Assembly (NCBI GenBank): GCA_013390605.1
Contig: JACAUB010000001.1
Location: 2,443,086 to 2,507,085 of the forward strand
Length of the DNA: 64,000 nt
Source: Bacteroidota bacterium
Lineage (GTDB): Bacteria; Bacteroidota; Bacteroidia; Bacteroidales; Cfx3-03
Reading direction: 5' to 3'
The number at the start of each line of letters is the position of its first letter. Position 1 is the stretch's first letter. This document shows, piece after piece, positions 26,599-35,371 of this stretch. Both the position numbers and the translations under genes were made by a program. The notes beneath the pieces were generated by a model. It saw only the letters and a list, made by a program, of their open reading frames with translations, was not told the origin of the DNA and made no database searches.

Positions 26599-28380
26599 AT
26601 GGATCACCACAAAATCGACTTCTACAAACAACGAATAGATACTTTTACCGCCTCCAGGAATACCCTGAACAGACAGATTCAATTATTGAGCTGGTCACGA
26701 CTCTTTGTTTTTATCGTAGGTTGTTTTTCATTTTATAAATTTCTAACCACCTATCAGAATCTCAATCTGTTCATTACCTTAGGTGCGCTTCTTGTATTTC
26801 TGCTTTTACTATTTGTAAACTACAAACTCGCCAGTCAACGTGATACCATCCTTAACCTGATTAAAATTAATGAGAATGAAATAGCGATTCTGGAACAGAA
26901 AGCCTCTTTTTTTGATGCAGGAACAGACTATCTGGATGACGATAATTATTTGGCCGATCTTGACATCTTTGGAAACCGCTCTCTTTTTCATCGACTAAAC
27001 AGAACCACTACAAAAATAGGGAGAGAACGATTAGCCTCTCTACTTATTCATCCCCTAAATGATATTGAAGAAATTAAGCAACAACAAGCAGCAATAGCAG
27101 AACTTGCAGAAAAGACTTCGTTACGCCATCTTTTTACAGCCATTGGATTAAAAACAGAAAGCCAAAAACCCGATTATAGGGCTATTATGCAATGGCTTCA
27201 ATCACCCGATTACTTTACAACTTCCCGATTAATCACTTTCTTAAGATATCTTGTTCCTTCTTTGATTCTGGGTGCTATTATAAATGGAATCATTACCGGT
27301 AACTATACCTTTATCAACTATGCTATTGTTATAAACTTTATTATAGCCGGATCCTTTGTTAAACCGATTAATGCAATTCATAAGAACCTTTCAAAGAACC
27401 TAAAACACTTTTCCGAATTTTCTGAAATGCTACTTCAACTTGAAAACGAGAAGTTTGCTTCACCAAAGATGAGACAGATTAATGAGGTAGCCCGTGCTGC
27501 ACGAAAAGAATTTAAAAGTTTAGCCCATTTAGGAAACAGCTTCGACCAACGAAACAATCTACTTGTATATATATTACTGAATACAACGATCCTTATAGAT
27601 GTTCGTTTAGCCTATAAATTTGAGAGATGGAAACAGATAAACAGTAAAAATCTTCCTATTTGGCTTGACACAATTGCAGAAATAGAGATGCTTTCATCTT
27701 TAGCCACTTTTCGCTTTAATTACCCTTCAACCATATTTCCAAAGGTAATATCCGGTAAACCATTTATAAAGGCTGTTGCATTAGCGCATCCTTTAATTCC
27801 ATCCAACGAATGTGTGGATAACGATCTTACCATTGGAGAGCAGCAAAGGTTATTTATCGTAACCGGATCTAATATGTCAGGAAAAAGTACATTTTTAAGG
27901 ACCATTGGTGTTAATGTACTTCTGGCACGGTGTGGAGCGCCTGTATTTGCTAAAGAATTTAGTTGTAGTATTTTGAATATCCATACTTCTTTACGTCAAA
28001 CAGACTCTCTGCTCGATCATGTTTCATTGTTTTTTTCTGAATTAAGAAAACTTAAATTAATTCTGGAGAGACTTGAAGAAGATCCGAATGCCTTGGTTTT
28101 ATTGGACGAAGTATTACGAGGAACTAACTCTGATGATAAATTACATGGTAGTCGCCAACTGGTAAAAAAGTTTGTAGAGACCGGCTGTCTCACAATTCTG
28201 GCTACGCATGACATTGCCCTTTCAGAGATGAGCCAACTTTACGCAGAGACTATCAGCAATTATTGTTTCGAAAGTTCGTTGGATAATAACGAACTTACCT
28301 TTGACTATAAACTAAAAGAGGGTGTATCAAAAAACAGAAATGCCACCTTCCTGATGAAGAAAATGGGTATTATTGAGTAA
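26599..28380 (+). CDS. Membrane-anchored MutS-like ATPase
   Basis: This 593-residue protein has the MutS core and ATPase domains but no mismatch-recognition domain. Two membrane helices at about residues 28-45 and 56-75 (WSRLFVFIVGCFSFYKF; LFITLGALLVFLLLLFV) precede the helical lever/clamp region. Walker A is GSNMSGKST at 423-431. Walker B is LVLLDE with D503 and E504, followed by VLRGTNSDDKLHGSR and the H-loop LATHDIAL. This is a known Bacteroidota subfamily annotated as DNA mismatch repair protein, yet the membrane anchor and missing domain I argue against ordinary mismatch repair. The actual role is unknown. It is followed 49 bases later by the aminopeptidase gene. Confidence 0.85.
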   Translation: MDHHKIDFYKQRIDTFTASRNTLNRQIQLLSWSRLFVFIVGCFSFYKFLTTYQNLNLFITLGALLVFLLLLFVNYKLASQRDTILNLIKINENEIAILEQKASFFDAGTDYLDDDNYLADLDIFGNRSLFHRLNRTTTKIGRERLASLLIHPLNDIEEIKQQQAAIAELAEKTSLRHLFTAIGLKTESQKPDYRAIMQWLQSPDYFTTSRLITFLRYLVPSLILGAIINGIITGNYTFINYAIVINFIIAGSFVKPINAIHKNLSKNLKHFSEFSEMLLQLENEKFASPKMRQINEVARAARKEFKSLAHLGNSFDQRNNLLVYILLNTTILIDVRLAYKFERWKQINSKNLPIWLDTIAEIEMLSSLATFRFNYPSTIFPKVISGKPFIKAVALAHPLIPSNECVDNDLTIGEQQRLFIVTGSNMSGKSTFLRTIGVNVLLARCGAPVFAKEFSCSILNIHTSLRQTDSLLDHVSLFFSELRKLKLILERLEEDPNALVLLDEVLRGTNSDDKLHGSRQLVKKFVETGCLTILATHDIALSEMSQLYAETISNYCFESSLDNNELTFDYKLKEGVSKNRNATFLMKKMGIIE

Positions 28381-28429
28381 CCTGAATGTAAAAAAATAAT
28401 ATAATATAAACATCTTAATTATCAGTCAT

Positions 28430-29821
28430 ATGTTTCAAAAGACAACCTATCAACAACGTAGGAATCGTTTAAAAAGCCAGGTTAGATCGGGAATCATTCT
28501 TTTATTAGGAAACGATGAAAGTCCCATGAATTATCCGGATAACACATATCATTTCAGACAAGATAGTTCATTTATCTATTTCTTCGGAATAGATTTTCCA
28601 GGTTTAATAGGTATTATTGATATTGATAACGGAACAGAAACGATTTACGGGAATGACTATACAATAGATGATATCGTATGGATGGGATCACAACCTACCA
28701 TCAGGGAGCGTGCTATGCTTTCTGGTGTCGAAAATACCGGCACTATTGCTCAGGCTGAAGCTTCGATAAAAAAAGCCCAGGCACAAAACAGAACAATTCA
28801 TTTTCTTCCACCTTATCACGGAGAACACAAACTATTACTACTAGATTGGTGTGCTGTTAATCCCAAAGAAGCGCATCAGAAAGCATCATTGGTGCTGATA
28901 AAAGCTATTGTTGAACAACGAAACAAAAAGACTGCAGAAGAGCTTGCAGAAATTGATAAGGCTACCATCTTAACAGCCGATATGCACTTAATGGGAATGC
29001 GCACTGCACGTCCGGGGATGACTGAAGCAGAGGTTATGGCAGCAGTAAACCAGGTAGCATTATCAGCAGGAGGCAACCTTTCCTTTCCAATTATTGCAAC
29101 CATAAACGGACAAACACTCCATAACCATTATTATGGAAACAAACTTAATGAAGGGAGGATGTTTCTATTGGATGCAGGAGCTGAGATTGCATCATATTAT
29201 GCAGGAGATTTATCAAGTACATTTCCGGTAGGACCTAAATTTACTCCAGTTCAAAGAGAAATCTACACACTATCTCTTCTCGCTCACGAACATGCCGTTT
29301 CACGACTAAAGCCGGGTGTTAACTTTAAAGACATCCACCTTTCTGCATGTAAGGTGATTGCAGAAGGAATGAAAGAGTTGGGATTTATGAAAGGAAACAG
29401 TGACGATGCTGTACAGCAAGGAGCGCATGCTATGTTCTTCCCTTGTGGTTTAGGACATATGATGGGGCTTGACATCCATGATATGGAAGGATTAGGAGAA
29501 GTTTATGTGGGTTACGACGGACAACCTAAGAGCACCCTCTTCGGTTTAAAATCATTACGATTAGCCCGCATACTGGAACCAGGCTTCGTCTTTACAATAG
29601 AACCCGGTATCTACTTTATCCCCGAACTCATTGATAAGTGGCGTGGTGAAAAGAAATTCACTGAATTCTTGAACTATGATAAGATTGAGACCTACAAAGA
29701 CTTTGGTGGATGTAGAAACGAAGAGAATTATTTAATAACAGAAACAGGAGCTAAACTATTGGGGAAACCATTACCCAAGACTGCCGATGCTGTTGAAATG
29801 GAACGCCAACAAGCTTTCTAA
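28430..29821 (+). CDS. Aminopeptidase P family metallopeptidase (Xaa-Pro aminopeptidase)
   Basis: This cytoplasmic M24B enzyme (463 residues) cleaves the N-terminal residue from peptides with proline in second place. The N-terminal creatinase-like domain spans about 1-165. The pita-bread catalytic domain starts around 175. Metal ligands are visible as the aspartates of LDAGAEIASYYAGDLSSTFP, the histidine of CGLGHMMGLDIHD, the glutamate of FTIEPGIYF and the last glutamate of GCRNEENYLIT. It probably shares a transcript with the MutS-like gene. A strong terminator follows at 29849. Confidence 0.92.
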   Translation: MFQKTTYQQRRNRLKSQVRSGIILLLGNDESPMNYPDNTYHFRQDSSFIYFFGIDFPGLIGIIDIDNGTETIYGNDYTIDDIVWMGSQPTIRERAMLSGVENTGTIAQAEASIKKAQAQNRTIHFLPPYHGEHKLLLLDWCAVNPKEAHQKASLVLIKAIVEQRNKKTAEELAEIDKATILTADMHLMGMRTARPGMTEAEVMAAVNQVALSAGGNLSFPIIATINGQTLHNHYYGNKLNEGRMFLLDAGAEIASYYAGDLSSTFPVGPKFTPVQREIYTLSLLAHEHAVSRLKPGVNFKDIHLSACKVIAEGMKELGFMKGNSDDAVQQGAHAMFFPCGLGHMMGLDIHDMEGLGEVYVGYDGQPKSTLFGLKSLRLARILEPGFVFTIEPGIYFIPELIDKWRGEKKFTEFLNYDKIETYKDFGGCRNEENYLITETGAKLLGKPLPKTADAVEMERQQAF

Positions 29822-29848
29822 GAATATCTAAACATTATTGACAATCAA

Positions 29849-29887
29849 TAAATAACCCGATTTTAGATAGTAAAATCGGGTTATTTA
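29849..29887 (+). terminator. Intrinsic terminator after aminopeptidase gene
   Basis: A 17-bp perfect stem (left arm TAAATAACCCGATTTTA, loop GATAG, right arm complementary) begins 28 bases after the stop codon. The lower stem is A/T-rich on both sides, so it could work in both directions. Confidence 0.85.
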
Positions 29888-30021
29888 TTATCTTATATGG
29901 CATGTTTCTTGTTTCAAATACGATAAAGTTTTAAGAAATAATCAATAGATACTAATGGCGCTGTTTCTTCGAACTTTCATATTGTTCATACTGATAAAAG
30001 TAAAAAAAGAACACCACCGAT

Positions 30022-32490
30022 ATGATGAAGAATTTCCTTGTCTCAGCACTATTTTTTTTAGTCAGCATCAGCTCTTTTGCTCAAAGAACCATTATTGACC
30101 CGGTTCTGGAGCATAAACTTTTCAGACCATACGAAAACTACTTCGATAAAGATCGAGAATGGATTTATACCCATCTTAATAAATCATCATATATCCAGGG
30201 TGATGATATCTGGTTTACTTCTTATGTTTTAAATCCCGCCAATAAGAATCTCAATTTTGTTACTTCAAAACTTTATGTTGAGCTATGGTCACCCGACAGA
30301 AAACTGGTTAGTCGAAAAATTCTATCCGTAAATACCGGAACTACTAACAACTATATCCATCTTGCTGATTCTCTCATACCGGGAACGTATGTTTTTAGAA
30401 TCTATAGTAACTGGATGCGAAACTTCTATCAGGAGAATGATTTTAATACCTTTATAACCATACTGGGTCATAATAAAGTTCTCGATAACGGACTCGTCGT
30501 AAACCGTAATAATCTATCGATAGAGATACCTACTCAAAAAAATAACAATAAGGGGCTGCTTACAAAACCCGATTATGACATTCAGTTTCTACCTGAAAGT
30601 GGTCATTTTCTGGAAGGAATAGATAATCTGTTTGGGGTTAAAGCAACCGATTCTACTGGAAAAGGAATAATGGTAAGAGGGGAAGTAAAAGATAACGAGA
30701 ATCAGGAAATCATATCTTTTACAACAAATAAATTAGGTACGGGGAATTTCATTATTCCAAAGGCGATTAATCAACCGTACAAAGTAAAAATAATTTTCCC
30801 TGATAGCACTACCCGCAATTTCGAACTTCCGAAAGCCGAATCCAAAGGAATAATCATCCGTGTAAACCCCTACCTATCTGATGTTGTATGGTTTAAAGCA
30901 GAGACGAATGAGGCAACGTTACAACAAAATAAATCTTTTTATATTATGCTCCATGCCAATGGAGCTATATTTAGCAACTACTGTATTAACTTTTCAGATA
31001 AAACAGCTATTGAATTCAGTATAAACAAAAAAGATTTAGGAAGTGGTATCGTATATGCAACCATTTTTAATAAAAATTTAATCCCGGTATCCGAACGTAT
31101 TTTTTATAATCCAGATACAACACATAGGGGGAAATTAATATTCAATGCCGAATCATTAACGAACGATTCCGTTAAATTAAAAGTCGTTGTTACCGACTCA
31201 CTCCATAAATCAGAGTTTAGTAAATTGAGCATCTCAATTCTACCTGATGAAACTATTTTGAATCATTTTAACAATAGCCTCTATGCCGAATCTATCTTTC
31301 GGCCTGCACTTAAAGGAAATATCGAAAACCCAAACTACTATTTCGAACGAAACGATTTCGAGCATATCATTGCTATTGATAACTTACTTTTAACGCAGGG
31401 TTGGAGAAAATATGAATGGCCAACTATATTAAAGGATACCATTCATAAATTCGACTACCCTATTGAAGATGAATTTACAATTGAAGGAAGTGTTAAAAAC
31501 TGGATGAAAAACAGACCCGAATTTAAAAGTAGAATCTCACTTTTCTCACCGCAAAACAATCTTTTTTTATTCCTACCGGTAGATACGCTTGGAACCTTCA
31601 AAATCAAACAAGTTTATCTTATCGATTCAACATGGGTTATTGCTTCAGCGGCAAGTAATAAAGGAAAAAACTGGAATAGGGTGTTACAAATGTCCATTCC
31701 AGAATCCTTTCTCGGCATTCCAGAACAAGTACCATCATACACAAGTACAGATAAAACGGTTGAGCGAATATATGATGCGCCCAAACTCACTAAAGGAGTA
31801 ATCAGATTAAAGGAGGTTGTTATCAACGCAACGAAAAAGAAGCCCTTCGAAAATAATATATATATAGGAATGAATAGTCATACACTAGAAATAACGAAAG
31901 ACAATTACAATCAATTTCCAAACCTGCAAATACTACTACAATCCCAATTTAATGTTATAGTCGAACGAATCAATAGTGGTGGATATCATTTCAATATGGG
32001 AAGAGGAGTTAAGTCTCTAAGATCTCAAGGTGAGCCTCTCCTGATGATTGATGGGATGAAGATTTCTGATCCTAGCGTAATTGTAGATTTCCCAATCGAT
32101 CAAATTGAAGCTGTAGCAGTTGAAAAGGATGGTTTTGGAGGAGGTATGATGGCTGGAAATGGGACAATTGCCATTAAAACACGCACTACTTCACTATTTA
32201 ATACGAATATTGATGCTACGAACTTAAGCCGAATCATTATAAAAGGATACGCTCCGCCAACAAAATATTTTGAGCCAAAGTATATCATTCAACCGGGAAC
32301 AACAGATTACAATAAATATGCGGCTATCTTTTGGAATCCTAATCTGTTAATAGACTCAACAAGAAACGCTTCTTTTAATTTCGTAGTACCTAAAGAGATA
32401 AAATCTGTCACCATTCGTGCTGAAGGTATCTCAACTAAAGGACTGATATTTCTGCATGAACAAAAAATAAATCTCCCGGGAAGATATTAA
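30022..32490 (+). CDS. MG2/TonB-plug domain outer-surface protein
   Basis: This 822-residue exported protein has a signal peptide (MMKNFLVSALFFLVSISSFAQ). Macroglobulin-type beta domains come first (REWIYTHLNKSSYIQGDDIWFTSYVLNP, about 47-75, and a second set at 190-360). Near the C-terminus is a TonB-dependent receptor plug-like domain (GEPLLMIDGMKISDP ... IDQIEAVAVEKDGFGGGMMAGNGTIAIKTR, about 675-715). There is no 22-strand barrel, so it is not a transporter. This domain pairing is common in Bacteroidota, and its role at the cell surface is not established. It is monocistronic with its own promoter region after the terminator at 29849. Confidence 0.82.
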   Translation: MMKNFLVSALFFLVSISSFAQRTIIDPVLEHKLFRPYENYFDKDREWIYTHLNKSSYIQGDDIWFTSYVLNPANKNLNFVTSKLYVELWSPDRKLVSRKILSVNTGTTNNYIHLADSLIPGTYVFRIYSNWMRNFYQENDFNTFITILGHNKVLDNGLVVNRNNLSIEIPTQKNNNKGLLTKPDYDIQFLPESGHFLEGIDNLFGVKATDSTGKGIMVRGEVKDNENQEIISFTTNKLGTGNFIIPKAINQPYKVKIIFPDSTTRNFELPKAESKGIIIRVNPYLSDVVWFKAETNEATLQQNKSFYIMLHANGAIFSNYCINFSDKTAIEFSINKKDLGSGIVYATIFNKNLIPVSERIFYNPDTTHRGKLIFNAESLTNDSVKLKVVVTDSLHKSEFSKLSISILPDETILNHFNNSLYAESIFRPALKGNIENPNYYFERNDFEHIIAIDNLLLTQGWRKYEWPTILKDTIHKFDYPIEDEFTIEGSVKNWMKNRPEFKSRISLFSPQNNLFLFLPVDTLGTFKIKQVYLIDSTWVIASAASNKGKNWNRVLQMSIPESFLGIPEQVPSYTSTDKTVERIYDAPKLTKGVIRLKEVVINATKKKPFENNIYIGMNSHTLEITKDNYNQFPNLQILLQSQFNVIVERINSGGYHFNMGRGVKSLRSQGEPLLMIDGMKISDPSVIVDFPIDQIEAVAVEKDGFGGGMMAGNGTIAIKTRTTSLFNTNIDATNLSRIIIKGYAPPTKYFEPKYIIQPGTTDYNKYAAIFWNPNLLIDSTRNASFNFVVPKEIKSVTIRAEGISTKGLIFLHEQKINLPGRY

Positions 32491-32513
32491 GGAAAAAGAA
32501 TAGATCCGTCACA

Positions 32514-32578
32514 TCGACCACTTGGGAGAAATATTTTTCAAATTATTTATCTCTAACAGATTTCTCCCAAATGGTCAA
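32514..32578. repeat. Interspersed palindromic repeat, copy 3, probable bidirectional terminator
   Basis: TCGACCACTTGGGAGAAAT (32514-32532) and ATTTCTCCCAAATGGTCAA (32560-32578) are inverted copies agreeing at 17 of 19 positions, with a 27-base loop. It lies between the convergent MG2/TonB-plug gene and the GH2 gene, where a two-way terminator would sit. The core GACCA-Y-T-GG-AGAAAT is shared with copies 1 and 2. Confidence 0.6.
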
Positions 32579-32690
32579 TATAACAGGATCTTTTAGTCAA
32601 CGTTACAGAAGATATACACTTCGCCTACTGTTTCCGCATAGTCGTAAAAGATGCTTGTATCGTTTAACGTTGCTATGTATGCCAGTAAAT

Positions 32691-35099
32691 TTATTTTGTT
32701 ATAATTTCAATAGTAGCGCTCGCTAATCCTTCACCCGTTGCGGTTAAAACAATAGTTCCTGATTTCTCTGTCGATTTGATTACGGCTAAAGCAAGACCAT
32801 GAAATGCCTTTCTATTGCTTGCTTTAAATGATTCCATACTGACAGGACTGCCATTATCAACCCCTATAAGATTTCCTGAACCCTTCACATTAAAGTTAAT
32901 CAGGTTTTCAGCATTAGGAACAACTACACCATCTTTATCAACAACTTTCACTGTGACAAAGGAGAGATCTTTACCATCCGATTTAATTTTACTTCTATCG
33001 GCTAACAAAACGATTTGAGCAGGAACACCTGCAGTCTTCACTTCTTCTACCAGTACCTGGGCACCAGAAGTACGCGAAATAGCCTTTAACACGCCTGGCG
33101 TAAAGGGTACCTTCCATGAAAGGTGTACATCATCCCCTACTTTTTTCTTCACTCCTAATGACTTACCATTTAGGAAAAGTTCAACCTCATCAGAATTAGC
33201 ATAAACCCATACATCGACTAGCTTTCCAGGGGTCCAGTTCCAATGTGGAAAAACATGTAAAACCGGTTTATTCGTCCATTCACTTTGATACATGTAGAAA
33301 GCATCTTTTGGAAAGCCACATAAATCTAATATTCCGAAATACGAACTTCGTGCAGGCCATCCATAAGGTGTAGGCTCGCCCAGATAATCAAAACCTGTCC
33401 AGACAAACATTCCGGAGAGATAATCGTGCTTCTTGATGAGTTTCCAGGTTTCCTCATGTGTAGAGCCCCAAGGAGCAGAACAATTATCAAATGCAGAACA
33501 TGACAAGTCGCTATTCATTGGAACATTTTCTTTAGGCCAGCGACGAATACTATCAGCAGGAAAATCATAACTTCCCCGTGTGGCAAGAGCTGAACTCGTT
33601 TCAGTACCTATAAACTTCTGATTTGGAAAATCTTTTAAGAACTGTTCATACATGTACTGATGATAATTATAGCCAACCAGATCAAGTGCTCCTGATTTGA
33701 TGATAAAGTTACCTGGCATAGGATGGTCGCAAGCAGCAGTTACCGGACGTGTTTTATCCAAGCTACGAACAATATTTGCCAGCTCCTGAGCAATGGCAGT
33801 CCCGGTCGAATCTCTCTGTTCGGGTATCTCATTACCTATACTCCAGATAAATACACTTGGATGGTTACGGTCTCTAACAATCAAATCGGTCAGATCACGT
33901 TCGTGCCATTCATTCCAATAAAGATGATAATCAAACTCGTTTTTAGGCATCTTCCACATGTCAAATGCTTCATCCATAATGATAAAACCCATTTTATCAG
34001 CCAGATCAAGCAGTTCGGGTGCCGGAGGATTATGTGATGTACGGATACCATTACAACCCATGTCTTTCAGCAACTCAAGTTGACGCTCTAATGCACGATA
34101 GTTTATGGCAGAGCCTAAACAGCCCAGATCGTGATGATCACATACTCCCTTTATCTTAACAGGTATACCATTTAATAGGAAACCTCTTAACCGATCAAAT
34201 TGAAAAGAGCGAATCCCCATTGTGGTTTCATAGTTATCTGTCAACTTCCCATTGCAATCTACTTCAGAAACAACTTTATATAAAACAGGATTTGTATCCG
34301 ACCACAATTCAGGATTAGTCACCTTTAAATCCTGCACCAATTCGTTTACTGAGTTCTTTGCAACTTTTGCAACAGCAGTCGTTTTAGCCACAGGTTTTCC
34401 CAACTTATTATAAATAAAAGTTGTCAATACAACCTGTTGATCTTCACTACTCCAATTTTTAATCTTTGTACAAACTTTTACTTTAGCCGATTGCGTTGAT
34501 ACATCAGAAGTTGTAACCTGTGTACCCCAATGATCTACTGCAACTAAATTAGTTATAACCAACCTGACATTACGATAAATACCCGAGCCCGAGTACCATC
34601 TTGAGTTTGGTTGTTGAGAGTTATCAACCTTTACTGCAATTACATTTTTTTTATCTCCATAATTCAAATAAGGAGTAAGTTCATATCTGAACGAGCTATA
34701 GCCATAAGGCCGCTTACCCAATAAATGACCATTTATCCAGACTTCACTATTTAAATAAACCCCATCAAATTCAACAGAGATCACTTTTTCTCTATCTGAT
34801 TCCGGAACACTAAATGTTTTTCTATACCAACCAATTCCCCCGGGAAGTGCTCCTCCACCTGTCGTAGCAGGGTTTTTAGGATCAAATGTACCTTCTATGC
34901 TCCAATCATGAGGCAAGTCTAACAGCCTCCAGGAGGCGTCATTATAGGCTGATTGTTCTGCGCTGGCAACATCTCCCAGGTTAAAGCGCCAATCCTTACA
35001 AAAGTCATGAACTTTACGAGGAGAAATTGCGCTACATGATTGATTTGAAAGACTAATAATGATGAAAAGCAATGCCGGAATCCAACTTAATTTTTTCAT
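32691..35099 (-). CDS. Glycoside hydrolase family 2 lipoprotein (beta-galactosidase-like)
   Basis: This is an exported GH2 exo-glycosidase (802 residues). The signal peptide ends in a lipobox at C22 (LSNQSC), so it is a lipoprotein. A sugar-binding jelly-roll spans about 30-185, an immunoglobulin-like domain 190-300, and the TIM barrel 305-600. E424 in IGNEI is the expected acid/base and E500 in FIGTE the nucleophile. DUF4982-like and C-terminal Ig-like domains follow (about 610-800). NGIRTSHNPPAPELLDLAD is the family signature. Specificity (beta-galactosidase or beta-glucuronidase) cannot be fixed. No SusCD genes are nearby. Confidence 0.92.
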   Translation of the reverse strand: MKKLSWIPALLFIIISLSNQSCSAISPRKVHDFCKDWRFNLGDVASAEQSAYNDASWRLLDLPHDWSIEGTFDPKNPATTGGGALPGGIGWYRKTFSVPESDREKVISVEFDGVYLNSEVWINGHLLGKRPYGYSSFRYELTPYLNYGDKKNVIAVKVDNSQQPNSRWYSGSGIYRNVRLVITNLVAVDHWGTQVTTSDVSTQSAKVKVCTKIKNWSSEDQQVVLTTFIYNKLGKPVAKTTAVAKVAKNSVNELVQDLKVTNPELWSDTNPVLYKVVSEVDCNGKLTDNYETTMGIRSFQFDRLRGFLLNGIPVKIKGVCDHHDLGCLGSAINYRALERQLELLKDMGCNGIRTSHNPPAPELLDLADKMGFIIMDEAFDMWKMPKNEFDYHLYWNEWHERDLTDLIVRDRNHPSVFIWSIGNEIPEQRDSTGTAIAQELANIVRSLDKTRPVTAACDHPMPGNFIIKSGALDLVGYNYHQYMYEQFLKDFPNQKFIGTETSSALATRGSYDFPADSIRRWPKENVPMNSDLSCSAFDNCSAPWGSTHEETWKLIKKHDYLSGMFVWTGFDYLGEPTPYGWPARSSYFGILDLCGFPKDAFYMYQSEWTNKPVLHVFPHWNWTPGKLVDVWVYANSDEVELFLNGKSLGVKKKVGDDVHLSWKVPFTPGVLKAISRTSGAQVLVEEVKTAGVPAQIVLLADRSKIKSDGKDLSFVTVKVVDKDGVVVPNAENLINFNVKGSGNLIGVDNGSPVSMESFKASNRKAFHGLALAVIKSTEKSGTIVLTATGEGLASATIEIITK

Positions 35100-35371
35100 G
35101 TTTTTAAATATATTGTATGTGTCAATTGTACACCTAATTTTTTTTTAAAATTACAATCTTTCCGATCAAAAAACACAATAAGAATTATTGATTTTTAAAA
35201 ATAAATCCGGTGATTGAATCTGGAGAAGCCGCTTTTCTCAAAGTAGGTTCAACTATTTCACTCACCGGATTCAAATATCAGATATACTAAATGTAGTCAG
35301 TACAACAATTTCAATTATATAATACAATCAATCAGACTAGTAACATTGAAGACTAAAAATAAATAGTATCA

